NCBI GenBank assembly: GCA_903813345.2
Contig: CAIIXF020000004.1
Coordinates: 11,108,196 to 11,172,195 of the forward strand
Direction of reading: 5' to 3'
Length of the DNA stretch: 64,000 nt
DNA from: Owenia fusiformis
Taxonomy: Eukaryota > Annelida > Polychaeta > Sabellida > Oweniidae
Part shown: positions 12,522-23,878 of the stretch, in pieces
Numbering within the stretch: the first letter of the stretch is position 1
Layout: each line of letters starts with the position of its first letter
The notes under the pieces: model-generated
What the model was told of the DNA's origin: nothing
Seen by the model: only the letters and a program-made list of their open reading frames with translations
The model's database searches: none
Position numbers and translations under genes: made by a program

Positions 12522-13888
12522 TAGGGTGTTCCAAAAGTAACAGGACTGGTGCTGGCATTTTGTCAATTCTGCACCGAGTGTGTTCAAAATTTCACAAATT
12601 GCACTTTGACGTAGTGCAACTAAAATTGTAAAGTTTCAGAAAAAATGATCAAATGCGGGTAAAGTTATGGTTACTATAGTAACGTGACATCACAATACCT
12701 GGGGCAACTTTTCCATGAAAATTTAAGATTTAACATTTTTATATTACTGAAGAAAGTATCTAATTCACCTATTACAATACAACATTTCTTGCTTGTTTTA
12801 TTAGTTGCTTTGTAGTTATGGTGTTGCTATACAACTCAGATTCAAGTATGATTTCATAATAATAACATTTATTCAATTTCCTGAAATATCATTTTGTATA
12901 ACAGTTTGCACAATTCACTGTTGAGTTTTTGAAAAGACCCAATTTGAATCCAGTCATCCACCTTGATAAGGCGCCTGACCGCAAGTCAGCATTAACTCAT
13001 TCAATACTGGGGCAAAAAGCACTATAATACTGACGATATTTTGAAAATTGCCATATATGGTACCTCTGAAATAATATATATTGTATATACATGGGCATAC
13101 ATATATAGTGTTATATATCATTTTAAAGCATATGATATACTCTTTCAGAATGAATAGTTTTTTAAGTCCCATTTTATAAGTTGTCATGGTTACAAGATTC
13201 CCCAAAAAAATACATTGGGTTTGTGCTTGGACTTGATATCACGTCCTTAGTAGTCAACGTATGTGCTTTATGACGTCATATCAAGTCCTTAGTAGCGAAT
13301 GAGTTAAAGACCACTGCAGCTGTAGCGGAGCTAGGTCTTGAAGTCTAAAACCATGCACCATACTATTCTAATCATGCAATATCTAATTTTTACTTTTATA
13401 TGGAGAATGGAATGCTAATCAGTGCTGTAAAACGTTTTAAGATGAGAATGACCTTCACCAAGTTGTCCAATCGACCCTGCGTGACATGTCCTCAAATGGG
13501 TTCACTCATGCGTTTGAGTCATGGATACAGAGTGCTACTCTTGGAATGACCAAAGAGGACCCTACTTTTCAAAGTAGAAGATACATAGGAATGTCAAATG
13601 ATGTATTTAGCAATTAATGAAATTCCCACCAGTTGTTGGATCCTAACTTTGATATGGGCTGTACAAAATGCTTCAAGTCTCTGTAACTTTCTGCGTGGAA
13701 TGTCGCCCCGGGTATTGTGATGTCATGTTACCATAACAACCATAACTCCACCCCAGTTTCATAATTTTTGTCGAAACTTTGCAGTTTTAGTTACAATTCA
13801 TAAACGTACATTATGTAAAATGTTGAAGACGATTGGTGCATATTCAACAAAATGCCAGCACCGGTCCTGTTACTTTTGGAACACCCTG
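12522..13888 (+). mobile_element. Mariner-like element, near full size, dead
   Basis: It is 1,367 bases long, close to the 1.3 kb usual for an autonomous mariner. The terminal repeats are (C/T)AGGGTGTTCCAAAAGTAAC, followed by AGGAC(T/C)GGTGCTGGCATTT and beyond, present as an exact inverted pair at 12522 and 13888. Both ends are flanked by TA, the mariner target duplication. A degraded transposase is recognisable in the 3' half only. It lies between the amidase and chitin-binding gene A. Confidence 0.85.
13300..13617 (+). pseudogene. Mariner transposase 3' fragment
   Basis: The plus strand reads KTTAAVAELGLEV, stop, NHAPYYSNHA, the degraded counterpart of the family block LGWEVLPHPPYSPDLAP. 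After a frame change comes DLHQVVQSTLRDMSSNGFTH followed by AFESWIQ, comparable with the C-terminal helices of mariner transposases, ending at TAA near 13616. Stops and shifts make it non-functional. I cannot recognise the N-terminal DNA-binding half in 12600-13250. Confidence 0.65.
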
Positions 13889-14307
13889 TATGCTAGGTTT
13901 TGGGTATTTTTATTCCCATTTTACTCCCATTTACACGCTTGCCATGACAGCTATTAAGCCTGGGTAACCACGACACTTGATTTTGAAGAATATCCACCTC
14001 GTGATAGCTTGACCAAGCTTGGTGGAAAACGGGCCTTCGGGTTGTGTGTGGCGAGACAAATCAATGATGGAGGAATTCCGGATAGCAAAAACGTTTAACG
14101 ACGCACGTGTTCAAGAAGCTTTTAGCGCGGAAATAAAATATGGCGCCACAAAATTAATCGAAACCAAGAACTATTTTACAACCCACCATACCAAGAGTTT
14201 AAGTCATTCTCACGGATGTTGGATACCTCTGGTGGATTCATCTGCAAATAAGTCAACGCGTTACTACTCTTCACACACATGACACAATTATTTGTTTTCA
14301 TTTACAG

Positions 14308-14313
14308 TTTATT
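14308..14313 (-). terminator. Poly(A) signal, chitin-binding gene A
   Basis: AATAAA on the minus strand, 19 bases past the TAA stop at 14332-14334. The paralogue has the same signal in the same place (27983-27988). Confidence 0.65.
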
Positions 14314-14331
14314 GCGCCAAGTTCTATACAT

Positions 14332-17300
14332 TTATAGGTCTGAGGGGAGCTCGCAACAGCAAACCTCCTCGTCAAAGTTGAAAATGAGTTGTAGGCCATC
14401 CATATCCTGTGGGCAACACTGAAGTCTGTCACTGGCTCCAGGGCCATCTGTGATGAAGTATTGTGTGGCGTCACCAGCTTCGTCGTAATAGTTTCCAGCA
14501 CGGCAGCAAGCACCTGTACACCCGCACACGTTTTACTCAAATAATATCAACTGTATGCTAAATATACAGATCTGGTGAAAGGAAAGTACAAGCAACAAGT
14601 ATAAGGACACAGTTCAATGGATAATAAAAAAATAACCACGAGGCAACGAACCATGACCAAAAAAACAATAAACTTACAAACGAAAAAACGAACGACCTCT
14701 CCAGTTTGAAAACCAGTATCATACATGCTCAATATCATAGATCATATGAGGGTTATATAATGGGAGGTTTTGGATATTTGGTATATTCTGAGGGAACATA
14801 GATATCTTACAGAGAGCATGGAGGGTCCAGGTAAGTTATCATATTTCCCGAGTGATATACCCCATATTTTAAACCGACCATCACTTGACTAATTTTTTAT
14901 CCTATGGCAAGTGACACTAAAATAGAGCTGAGAGTACATGTACTGTAGCCCTTTCTTGCAGAACTAGCTTATGCTAAGCACGTGAAGAAGTGGTCCTTAT
15001 ATACTGTAAGATCGCGATCTGGAAGCGAAGCTTGTGAGAATCTCGAGCATGAAATCATATCATTACATTTTACAAGGCCATGAATCGAAAAAGTGCATAA
15101 AGCAATTCGCTACACTAATCAACAAAAAGACGTCGTCCTTGGAGTATAGGAGTGGGAGATACACAACATGAGATAAACAGCGACGGGTATCATTTGTATA
15201 TCCCGCTGTTATGTATCTAAAACCGCATTTATCACATATGCATCCTATTGTACCCCCCCCCAAAAAAAAGTATTGGGACCGGAATTCTTCATTTGATAAC
15301 GTGTAAAAGCATATTTATCGTTAAACTTATAGATCTAAACTTCATGACTGACATTTTTGAACCGCAAAACATAAACACGCCATCGAGAAGGGGACTTCCA
15401 GTTGCTAAACTCATGGCTTCTTCACACTACTATACCTTGCATTTGGTGTCCATGAGCAACCCATTTGGCTTATTAGTAATGATTATGTATTTGTTTTTAT
15501 TTGTCTGTTCCTTATGAATGGTTTATCGGTTGAAAATTAGATGCTAGTAAGGCACTTTCAAAAATATATTAAACAATTCAATTAGACAAACAAAGTATCT
15601 TATGCATTTCTAGGTGTTAGGTATAGTAGTGTGTTCTTATGGAGTGTGATGTAAAAAATGTGATATAACAATGTACCTGATCCAGTGCCATCACATGGAG
15701 GGTCAGTAGTGGCATCACCGCACAGGGCGCTCATACAATCCATAACATTGTATGGAATATCACATGTTTTGTTTGCAGAATTCCAGACGCTGCCTCCCAA
15801 ACAATCGTATACGGAATATCCGGTTCTGAAATGAAACGTTTTTTCATAATTGAGATAGCTTCGTTACATTGATTGCGAAGGGCTGACATTTATATTAGTT
15901 TTTGTGTCACCGCATGAAGTGGTGACATATTCTTATAGTCTCAACATTTTTTGTACGGTGTTCAACGGTCAGCATTCGGGGTTCGAGGTCCGGCGTCTGT
16001 AAAATGTCTTACAACTTTCAATTAAATTTTGGTTATTGTATATGTATATTGGGCTTTGTATAAAAAACCTCATACTTCGTACCCATCTACCCACATAAGT
16101 GATTATTGTTATTCTGTATACCTGTTGGCAAAACATTGGATGTAGGAGCAGCAGCCATCACCAGTTGGGTCATCAAAGAAAAATGATGTGGTATCAGCAC
16201 AAGCGGGATCCACTTCATCTAACAGACAAATGGGAAATTTTTCTAATTATGCTGTTCTTGTATTCTGGCTTGGACAAATGTGAAATTATAACCAATTGCT
16301 GTACTTTTATTCTAGCTTGAACAAGCGTGAAATTATAATCATTATGCTGTACTTGTATTCTAGCTTGAACAAGCGTGAACTTATAATCATTATGCTGTAC
16401 TTCTATTTTAGCTTGAACAAATGTGAAATTATAATCACTATGCTGTACTTGTATTTTAGCTTGAACAAGCGTGAAATTATAATCATTATGCTGTACTTGT
16501 ATTATAGCTTGAACAAGCGTGAAATTATAATCATTATGCTGTACTTGTATTCTAGATTGAACAAGCGTGAAATTATAATCATTATGCTGTACTTCTATTT
16601 TAGCTTGAACAAGCGTGAAATTATAATCATTATGCTGTACTTGTATTCTAGATTGAACAAGCGTGAAATTATAATCATTATGCTGTACTTCTATTTTAGC
16701 TTGAACAAATGTGAAATTATAATCACTATGCTGTTCTTGTATTTTAGCTTGAACAAATGTGAAATTATAATCATTATGCTGTACTTGTATTCTAGGTTGA
16801 ACAAATGTGAAATTATAATCATTATGCGGTACTTGTATTTAAGCTTGAACGAATGGGAAACAATTTACTCATCATACTGCACTTTCGAATGAACAAAATG
16901 ACAAGGTCATATTTTTATATTTTAAGTGATTTTAATACTATTGTTTTAACCTCAACTTTGTATAGTTGACGGGTCACAAATAAACGACAAATTAAATTAA
17001 AAACCAATCAAAATATGATTTTTAGCCAATGATTACATTAAGTTTGGTATGCATACGCTGAGTATAAGATGCATAATATATAATATACGAGGGGTGATCC
17101 AAGAATCTTGGACGCCCTGCTCTAATTTTGTTGTTTTTTGATGAAATTACTTTTAACTTTCCAATAGTAAAGGACAACAACCTAACTTAGACAAAAACAG
17201 TTTTAATAAAGGGTCCCTGTCACACGGAATGATATTGGCACATGACAACTTTCTTAAATGTTGTCGCCATTTGACTTGTTTCGTAAGTCTTGACCACTAT

Positions 17301-20300
17301 TTTCTTTGAATTTTGAATGTTTAACCATGTTAGTTTACTTCGTTTGTTACCAGGCAGCCAATTAATTGTGCTTTGTTTATACTGTCACATATGACAATGG
17401 CCGTATATGTCAAAAAATGATATCAGACAAGCGACCCTCATTCTGGTATCATTTTTGCTCCACGATGGCTGCTGAAATGCAGAACATGAAAAAAATCAGT
17501 GAAACATAGAATACTACAATATATTCTCGCTATAATTGACCTTGAGCAGCTACCATATGTATGACACAGTCTAGATATGGCTCTGTGTGATTTTTTCCTT
17601 TTCTGAAGTTGAAAGGAGGGTAGAAAGAATTTTTTACTCATTGGATGAGGTTTAGAGTGGATCTCCAGGAGCATTTGTATCACATAAGCAATGGCGATTT
17701 CATAAATGTCTTACATTCATGGGTGAAGCAGTACGAAAAGCATGTTCAAATTCGTGGAAAATTTGTTAAAAGTATGTCTTAATATGTGAAGATGATTATG
17801 GCAGGTGACACTCAGATTGAAATATCGGAAATTCTCTCATGAGTGGTGTTAGGTCGTGCACCTGCACCTAAAGTATTTGCCATATAGTGACGTGATTTGC
17901 TATATTTAAATACCGCTCCGGTTGACAGAGACCCGATATTGAAAATATTTACAAAAGTAGCTAAAATATATTATTTTCTAGTGCAACTCATAGACAAAGT
18001 TTGTAAAATGTTGATCTGTATTATCTGAAAGTTTCCTGTAATTATATCAGAAAATAGCAAAGTTAGAGCACGGGATCCAAGACTTTTGGACCACCCCTCG
18101 TATTTACGGGAGAAAGAGAAATCAGCGAACAACAGTGTTTCTTATATAGTCGTTTGACACTCATCTATTACGTATTTAAATATGATTTGATTCTAGACAG
18201 GATGAACAATACTCCCTGACAACTTACAGACGTATTCACAACAGCATGACTCTAAGTTGAAGATCTGCCCGAATGGGCAGGTCTGTTCCTCACGGTCATC
18301 TCCGCGGAAGTAGGAACTCTCATCGGATCCGGCGCTGAAGACTGGCTCGTAACCATTTTTGCCATTTTCGCGGTTTTGTCCCACGCAACAAGTGGATCCA
18401 GTTGGTTGGGCTTCAGCGCACTCAGCAGTTGTTCTTGAGGGTACTTTAACGTAGATATCATTTTTATGTCAGCATGTATTATACCAGAAAACACAATGTA
18501 CAAGCGTTTCATAATTTAGACTAGAATCAGAGCGTTGAATATACTATTATCGTATATTTTGTCGAGCCAGCAATTATGGTTTACTAATTGAAAGGTAAAG
18601 AGTTCTTAAATTGATACTTAGATTTAACAAGAAGAAAAAGGTATCAAAATGTGTGTTTGCAGAAAAAACTTTTAAAAGAAAAAACTGAAAATTAATTTTA
18701 GTTCAAACAATTTGATTAACTATAAAATAGACGCTCTACATTGAGTGTGCAATATGACGTCTTCATGAGCATGACATCAATTTCGGGCATGGAGCATCCC
18801 TTAGCACAAGAAGAGGAGTCAAAAAGCTTAAAATACAAGAGCGTATGCGCCTCGTAACGATGAAAGTCCTGAAAGAGACGCCTGGAAGGGGTTGGCCCTA
18901 GTGCTGATATCCCTGATGTGATACAGATACAGATACAACTATAAAAAAGTGAAATAAAACCATTTTTGATTGATTTAGGAGATTTTTGAAAGCTAAATTG
19001 GTTTTGCTTGTGGTTGGCCTATGATTGAAATAAGTAGTCAATGTACTCTTTATGCTTTGCTAACAGAGACACTATACGGTTTAAAACTCGAGTTAGCATT
19101 TAACCAAGAAAAAGTATATTTTAATTAAGTTTATTTCATAAGATACATTGTGTCATATTCCAATTCACTTGTTATTATATATAACTCAAATGTTCAAAGA
19201 AGTAAAGAATTCGACTGCGGTGTATATCACCAATGTGTACTTTGATATGTTCCTAACAATTTATTATCTAACTGAAAACTACTTATTCTCATATAAAATG
19301 AACCAGCTTGTGTAATAGTCTAAACACCGATTAAAAGGATGTCTTGCTTCAAACAACTATGCCTTATTTTATTTGATTAGAAAACTATGGACAATGGGGC
19401 TGAGCAACCAATGGGGGTGAAGCAATAAAATCATTTTAGATAGCCTTATTAGCACATCAGTTATGTAGACAATACCAAGGATATAGGGTATACGAAGTGG
19501 ATTGGTAGCTTGGTACATCAAAACCTCTCTTTTGAGGTACAGCGATATGTGCACCATCCCCTGAAAATGGTATTTTGCCATACCAGATATACCTTGTAAT
19601 AGGACAACTAACTTATATAACGGTAGAGCTCCAATGCTTTCCGAAATTGCAAATAGTACTATATTTTCTGTGAGCTTATTGTTAAAATCACCGGCTAAGA
19701 CATAGTATCTTTCTCTCACATCTGACAACTTAAGAACATGTTCCTCTCTAGCAACAACAGAAGATAGCTCACTTATGAGAGAATATTGCATGTCAAATCA
19801 TTACTACTTCTAGTGGAAGGCTTCTTCATATCACTTTTAAAGGAAAAAACAATCACAGTAATATTTGCATCTCATTGACATTATGTCATTCAAATTATAT
19901 CGTGTTACAACCTATGATGGCTATTTTGGTACCATTGAGAATTACATAACTGGTTTGTGTGTACTCGTATATTGGAAGTTATTATGCCATTTTAGCTGTG
20001 GAGTTGTACGTTCCCCATTGTTGAAAATATCAAAGCATTTATCTGTAATCTTATTCTGTTTGAATGCTTTGCATCATTCATATTTTCACCGTTCCCTGTA
20101 TTGAGCATATTGTTGTATGTATTAAGCTTTTCGTAACGTTTAACCTTGATGTGGATTTAGTACAGAAGACACATCCTGTTTTCTCTGTTTCATGCGATAG
20201 ATTGATATGATATTAATGATAGATCCATTTACTGAACCAATGACTAACAAAAATATTTTGACAGGGAGATGATTGTGTTTGGTCATAATTGGTACTAGTT

Positions 20301-22260
20301 CAATAAAGTTAACCAAACCAGATAAAGTACAATATGTATGAGACCAGTATGCAATTACCAAAACACTGATTGGTTGGCACATTTTCAGCTTGGCATATTG
20401 ACAAATTGACCACAGTTATTCGTGTTGTGATTACAACTGACTGTATATTTTGAGCTAGTTAAGAAATGAGGAATATTATTTTAATTAATTGTCAAATTAG
20501 TGCCTTTTGACACGTCGTTCACCATGTTAAATCGTAGAAATATTTTGTTATATATAAAAGAATATTTTGATACAGGTCTCTCGACGGTGTGAAAATACCA
20601 TAGTACCACGACAGATATAACAGCGTATGTGCGCCTCAAACAACAACAGAATGGAATACTCACCGTCGCATGTTGTTACGTCACAGTCTACGTATTTTGG
20701 GTCATCACATACAAGTAGATCTTGGTTCCAGGCGGTTCCTCCCATACACTTTCCAACAAATCCAGTTTTGTTCAGTCTAGCAGCATCACACACGACAAAT
20801 GAACAACAATCCTCGCCAAAGTCGGTCCCGGCAAGATACCCGGATGTTGCCTTACATGCCTCTAGATGACAGATTCGAGAAGTTCTGAGAAGCGGTAATA
20901 TTAAGCCGAGGGATATGATGACATCATGACAATGCATTTTACTAAGTTTCTGTTTTAAGGATATTAATAAGGGAAAGGACCAAAAGTTGTAATGGAACTT
21001 AGCAAGAAAAAGCAAACTCTTAAGTGTATACCAGTCAAGAAAAACAGACCCTATATAGCCCAAAACAATGATCTTACGTGAAAAGAAACAATGTCTAATA
21101 CCCCCTTTCCCCCACCATTCAAGAACCAATGTCACAATCTAACCTATTTATAGTTTATCGGGAAGTGAGTAGAGTTTAACCATAATAGAGAAACTGATTT
21201 TGACTAAAACATTCTAAAGATAGCAAATGGGACATGATTGGACATCAAGGAGCTATTGAGTAAAATATTTTCATGAGCCATGAAGGGATAAGTTCGGACA
21301 TTCCCATGGGACATCCCTGGGACATTAGGGGACACCAGGGGCGATGAATTCGTACGATCTGCGATCCGATCCGGATAAATTTTGCCATGGTAATGATGCA
21401 TTGTGGGATTAATCCAAGAATAAATCCAAAAATCGGTGAATTCGTACGATCCTTGGATTAATCTCAGGATAAATTTCAATTCACCTCTTGAGGTGGATTA
21501 CTTTTTGGATTTTTATTCGAATTCCAATGCAAATTGAATGAATCATGGGGATTCCCCTCATAATCCTCGGATCGTACGAATTCACCAAATATTTATCGGA
21601 TTAATAATCCAAGATTTATCCCGATAGATAAAATTTATCCGGATTGGATTTGGGATCGTACGAATTCACGGCCCCTGGGGACAATGTCCCACGTTGTCCC
21701 TTTTTGTCCCAAGTTGTCCCCGGGACAGTGTTCCAAGTTGTCCGATTTTGTCCATTTTGTCCCTTTATTTCTTAAGAAGGGAATGAACATGTTGATTCTT
21801 TTCTTGGGACATTTCCGGACAAATGAGGGGCATTTTATCACGTTATGATCATATGACCATTTTCTGACAAAATGCCGCTATATTCCAGGGTTCAAGACAT
21901 CATCGAGCAAAATGGGACAACGTGGGGCATTGTCCAATGATGTCCCATAATGTCCGGGGGACAACTGAGCGGACAAGTTGAGTCAAAACGGACAAAGGGA
22001 CAAAGTCGGACATTGTCCCATTGGCGTACGGCTAGCTTAACAGGGCACTGTATATTGGATGAAAATGTAACTGGAGTAAATTTGAGCGACCAATCAAAAC
22101 ATTCGGGATTGAATCAATTTCACAGGAATAATTATAAGTAACCAAATGAAACAAACATAACATAATTTGCATAAGTTGGATAATTGTACGTACCTGGGTC
22201 AGTCTCAACGGGTGGGCCACTGGCCATAGCCACAGCGAACATTAAAACGAAAGGCAACAT
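14332..22260 (-). CDS. Secreted four-module chitin-binding-like protein, copy A (302 aa)
   Basis: Minus-strand coding exons: 22260-22194, 20861-20664, 18443-18228, 16218-16122, 15825-15677, 14513-14332; all junctions keep phase and give 302 aa. It opens with a signal peptide (MLPFVLMFAVAMASG), so the product is secreted. Two module types alternate. Modules 1 (C25-C82) and 3 (C167-C223) have the C-CC-C-C-C-C spacing of type-2 chitin-binding (peritrophin-A/CBM14) domains with aromatic Trp67 and Trp207 in GGTAWN/GGSVWN. Modules 2 (C97-C157) and 4 (C237-C296) have an early CC, a later C(C)P and a terminal CCCE after an F-N-x-E turn; I do not recognise this second type. A role in a chitinous extracellular matrix (shell, cuticle, gut lining) is inference. 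Peritrophin-like spacing is clear; chitin binding is untested. Confidence 0.9.
16244..16870 (+). repeat. 48-base minisatellite, about 12-13 units, intron of gene A
   Basis: Tandem units of 48 bases (core ATGCTGTACTTGTATTCTAG plus CTTGAACAAGCGTGAAATTA) sit in the intron between exons 5 and 4. Because 48 is a multiple of three and the units lack stops in one frame, the array gives a spurious 198-codon open frame of MLYLYSSLNKREIIII-type repeats. The central units are nearly identical. The paralogue holds scattered, much more diverged units at the equivalent site. Confidence 0.9.
17088..18100 (+). mobile_element. Mariner-like element, decayed, in intron of gene A
   Basis: It is 1,013 bases long with inverted ends CGAGGGGTGATCCAAGAATC (left) and CGAGGGGTGGTCCAAAAGTC (right, minus strand), flanked by TA on both sides. 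ACGAGGGGTG ends are typical of the mariner group. It sits in the intron between exons 5 and 4, with its right end 128 bases from exon 4. It carries a degraded transposase. The final 60 or so bases recur at 32031-32090 in copy B. Confidence 0.88.
17553..17782 (+). pseudogene. Mariner transposase 3' fragment
   Basis: The plus strand gives PYV, stop, HSLDMALCDFFLF, the degraded form of HPPYSPDLAPCDFFLFPKLK. A one-base shift then leads to LKLKGG, stop, KEFFTHW and a C-terminal LHSWVKQYEKHVQIRGKF before a stop, fitting the mariner W...C...G-x-Y/F tail. It is truncated and disrupted. Confidence 0.75.
19369..20382 (-). other. Open frames of hydrophobic character inside gene A intron; identity unknown
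   Basis: Two open stretches in the same minus-strand frame (20382-20140, 80 codons; 19791-19369, 140 codons) are separated by a stop-bearing gap that I could not bridge with a spliced intron. Both encode hydrophobic segments (KIFLLVIGSVNGSIINIISI; YKLVVLLQGISGMAKYHF; MILLLHPHWLLSPIV), and the second has LSDVRERYYVLAGDFNNKL, faintly like the pre-TM segment of gustatory-receptor-like proteins. It could be a 7-TM-type pseudogene inserted in the intron, or chance frames. The paralogue's matching intron is only 331 bases and lacks it. Confidence 0.25.
21290..22025. repeat. GGGACA/TGTCCC-rich foldback repeat in gene A intron 1-side
   Basis: The left part (21290-21340 and 21670-21770) is full of TGTCCC-type words and the right part (21910-22025) of GGGACA/GGACAA words in the opposite sense, so the block can fold on itself. 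It lies in the intron between the signal-peptide exon and module 1. A smaller element (21345-21668) is nested in it. The paralogue's corresponding intron (32963-33307) lacks the whole block. Confidence 0.65.
21345..21668. mobile_element. Nested miniature inverted-repeat element
   Basis: 324 bases bounded by TGAATTCGTACGATC and its complement GATCGTACGAATTCA; inside are further copies of the same end (near 21435 and 21570) and several GGATAAAT/ATTTATCC words. It splits the GTCCC repeat. No coding content; superfamily unknown. Confidence 0.7.
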
Positions 22261-23124
22261 GATCACTTCCTGTACATAAATAAAAATACATGCTTATTAG
22301 TATAATAAACACATTCAGTGCATTAATTTGCCATTGGAAGAAAAAAACAGTTACCAATCATTTGAAATATTTTTTGTCAATATTGTGTCAATTAAACTAC
22401 ATTTTGTTTCATTGTTGGTGACATTGGTGTCATATTTCCAGTCATACTTTCAATATTCAAGATCTTGCAGTTTACATACTTTCGGAGCGTCATCTTGACA
22501 CGTTTACATACATGTCATGAACATAGTTCAAAATTCTTCTGACTTAACAATACAACAACATTCACACCATTTTAAAGATGGTAATTTATTAGTTTATATA
22601 ATAGATGTCTTACTTAATCAGTGATTGGTAGTTAAAACGTTTTTCGTGTACAATTCGAGTCTCTAAAAGAACTAACTTATTTAAATGCATATGCTCGACA
22701 CAGCTCTTCAGCACCTAGGAGTCATGGTGATGCACGATTTTGACTGATTTATTCCATAGAAAATGTTAATAAAGCTAATATTCAGAATCAACTCACAATG
22801 TTAAAAACGCTTGTAGATATAAACATACGTCATTCTTATATGTTTTGGCAATTTTTCTTACATTAACGCTCTTTAATAATAAGAACCTCAATGATGGAGA
22901 TTTATCTGATTCAAACCTGTTTTTCAACAATTGTTAATCACTACTACAATAATGAAAAACTGCATCATTGGAGGAAAATAAATTTGACAAAAACATACGC
23001 AGTTATTTCATCTAAATCTGTTTTTGACAATTCTGCTTAGTACACATTTGCTAATTTGATTCAGAGTAAAGGTAAAATTAGAGGAAAACATATATCACAA
23101 AAACATATGGTAGAAGAGACTTAC

Positions 23125-23170
23125 CTATTTGATCCTTAGATGTGGTTCACCTTGCCCCCGTGCTTATATA
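23125..23170 (-). promoter_or_regulatory. TATA box and 5' non-coding exon of gene A
   Basis: TATATAA at 23170-23164 (minus strand) is followed 40 bases later by a perfect donor, AAATAG then GTAAGT (exon end at 23125). The same arrangement, almost base for base, precedes copy B. This fits a short untranslated first exon (about 16-25 bases if initiation is about 30 bases past the TATA box) spliced to the signal-peptide exon, whose acceptor (TGTACAG) lies just upstream of the ATG at 22260. The start site is inferred. Confidence 0.6.
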
Positions 23171-23878
23171 CCTAGGTGTAAATAAATGTATTTAGGACCT
23201 AAGGTGACATAATCTTCACCATTATACAATATGTTAAAGAAAAATATATTAATATTACTTCGCAAGTGCTCATAAATGTCAAACATTACCACTAGCGTTA
23301 TGATAAAATACAACTATTATAAGTATTAGTTTAACGATAATGGGATTAATTTTAGTTTAGATATATGTATACATTTTGAATATTAAATTTGCGCGTACTA
23401 ATTCTTCCCTGTAAGTGTAAAGATATCCTAACACTTTTTTGGTTGGCTTTGAAGAAATGTGTAAGAATATCTTCAGATTGATGTTAAGCTAGGGAAAGGG
23501 AACACGTGTACAGAAATATAACTTTTATTTGAGTGATTTGAAATACATGATTTTATTAGACTTTTTATACGCTGCTCAAAATGTATATTGTATTGGAATT
23601 GGATTATGTACATCTTAATGATGTTTAACCTGAAAATGAAATTATCAAAAACTGCACTTAACGCTATCGCTTTGATCACCAGGCAAAGAATATGATCAGA
23701 TGATTGTTTAACAATCTAATTTAACATATATGATCTTTAAATTCCATTATAGTAATTAAATAAAGCGGGGAATAAATGAGTTATTTTTAATATTGATATT
23801 AGAATAACTATTGTCGTTTCTATAATCAGACATCTTAAGCCATTGCTTCATATTCTAAGTGATTTAACTTAAATTGAA

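Noticed and set aside
16296-16892. 198-codon open frame of MLYLYSSLNKREIIII repeats
   Set aside because: It is the translation of a 48-base minisatellite inside an intron; unit length divisible by three keeps it open. No signal, start context or conservation in copy B.
20548-21135. 195-codon minus-strand frame covering chitin-binding module 1
   Set aside because: Only 20664-20861 is exon; the frame runs through the acceptor on one side and past the GTGAGT donor on the other.
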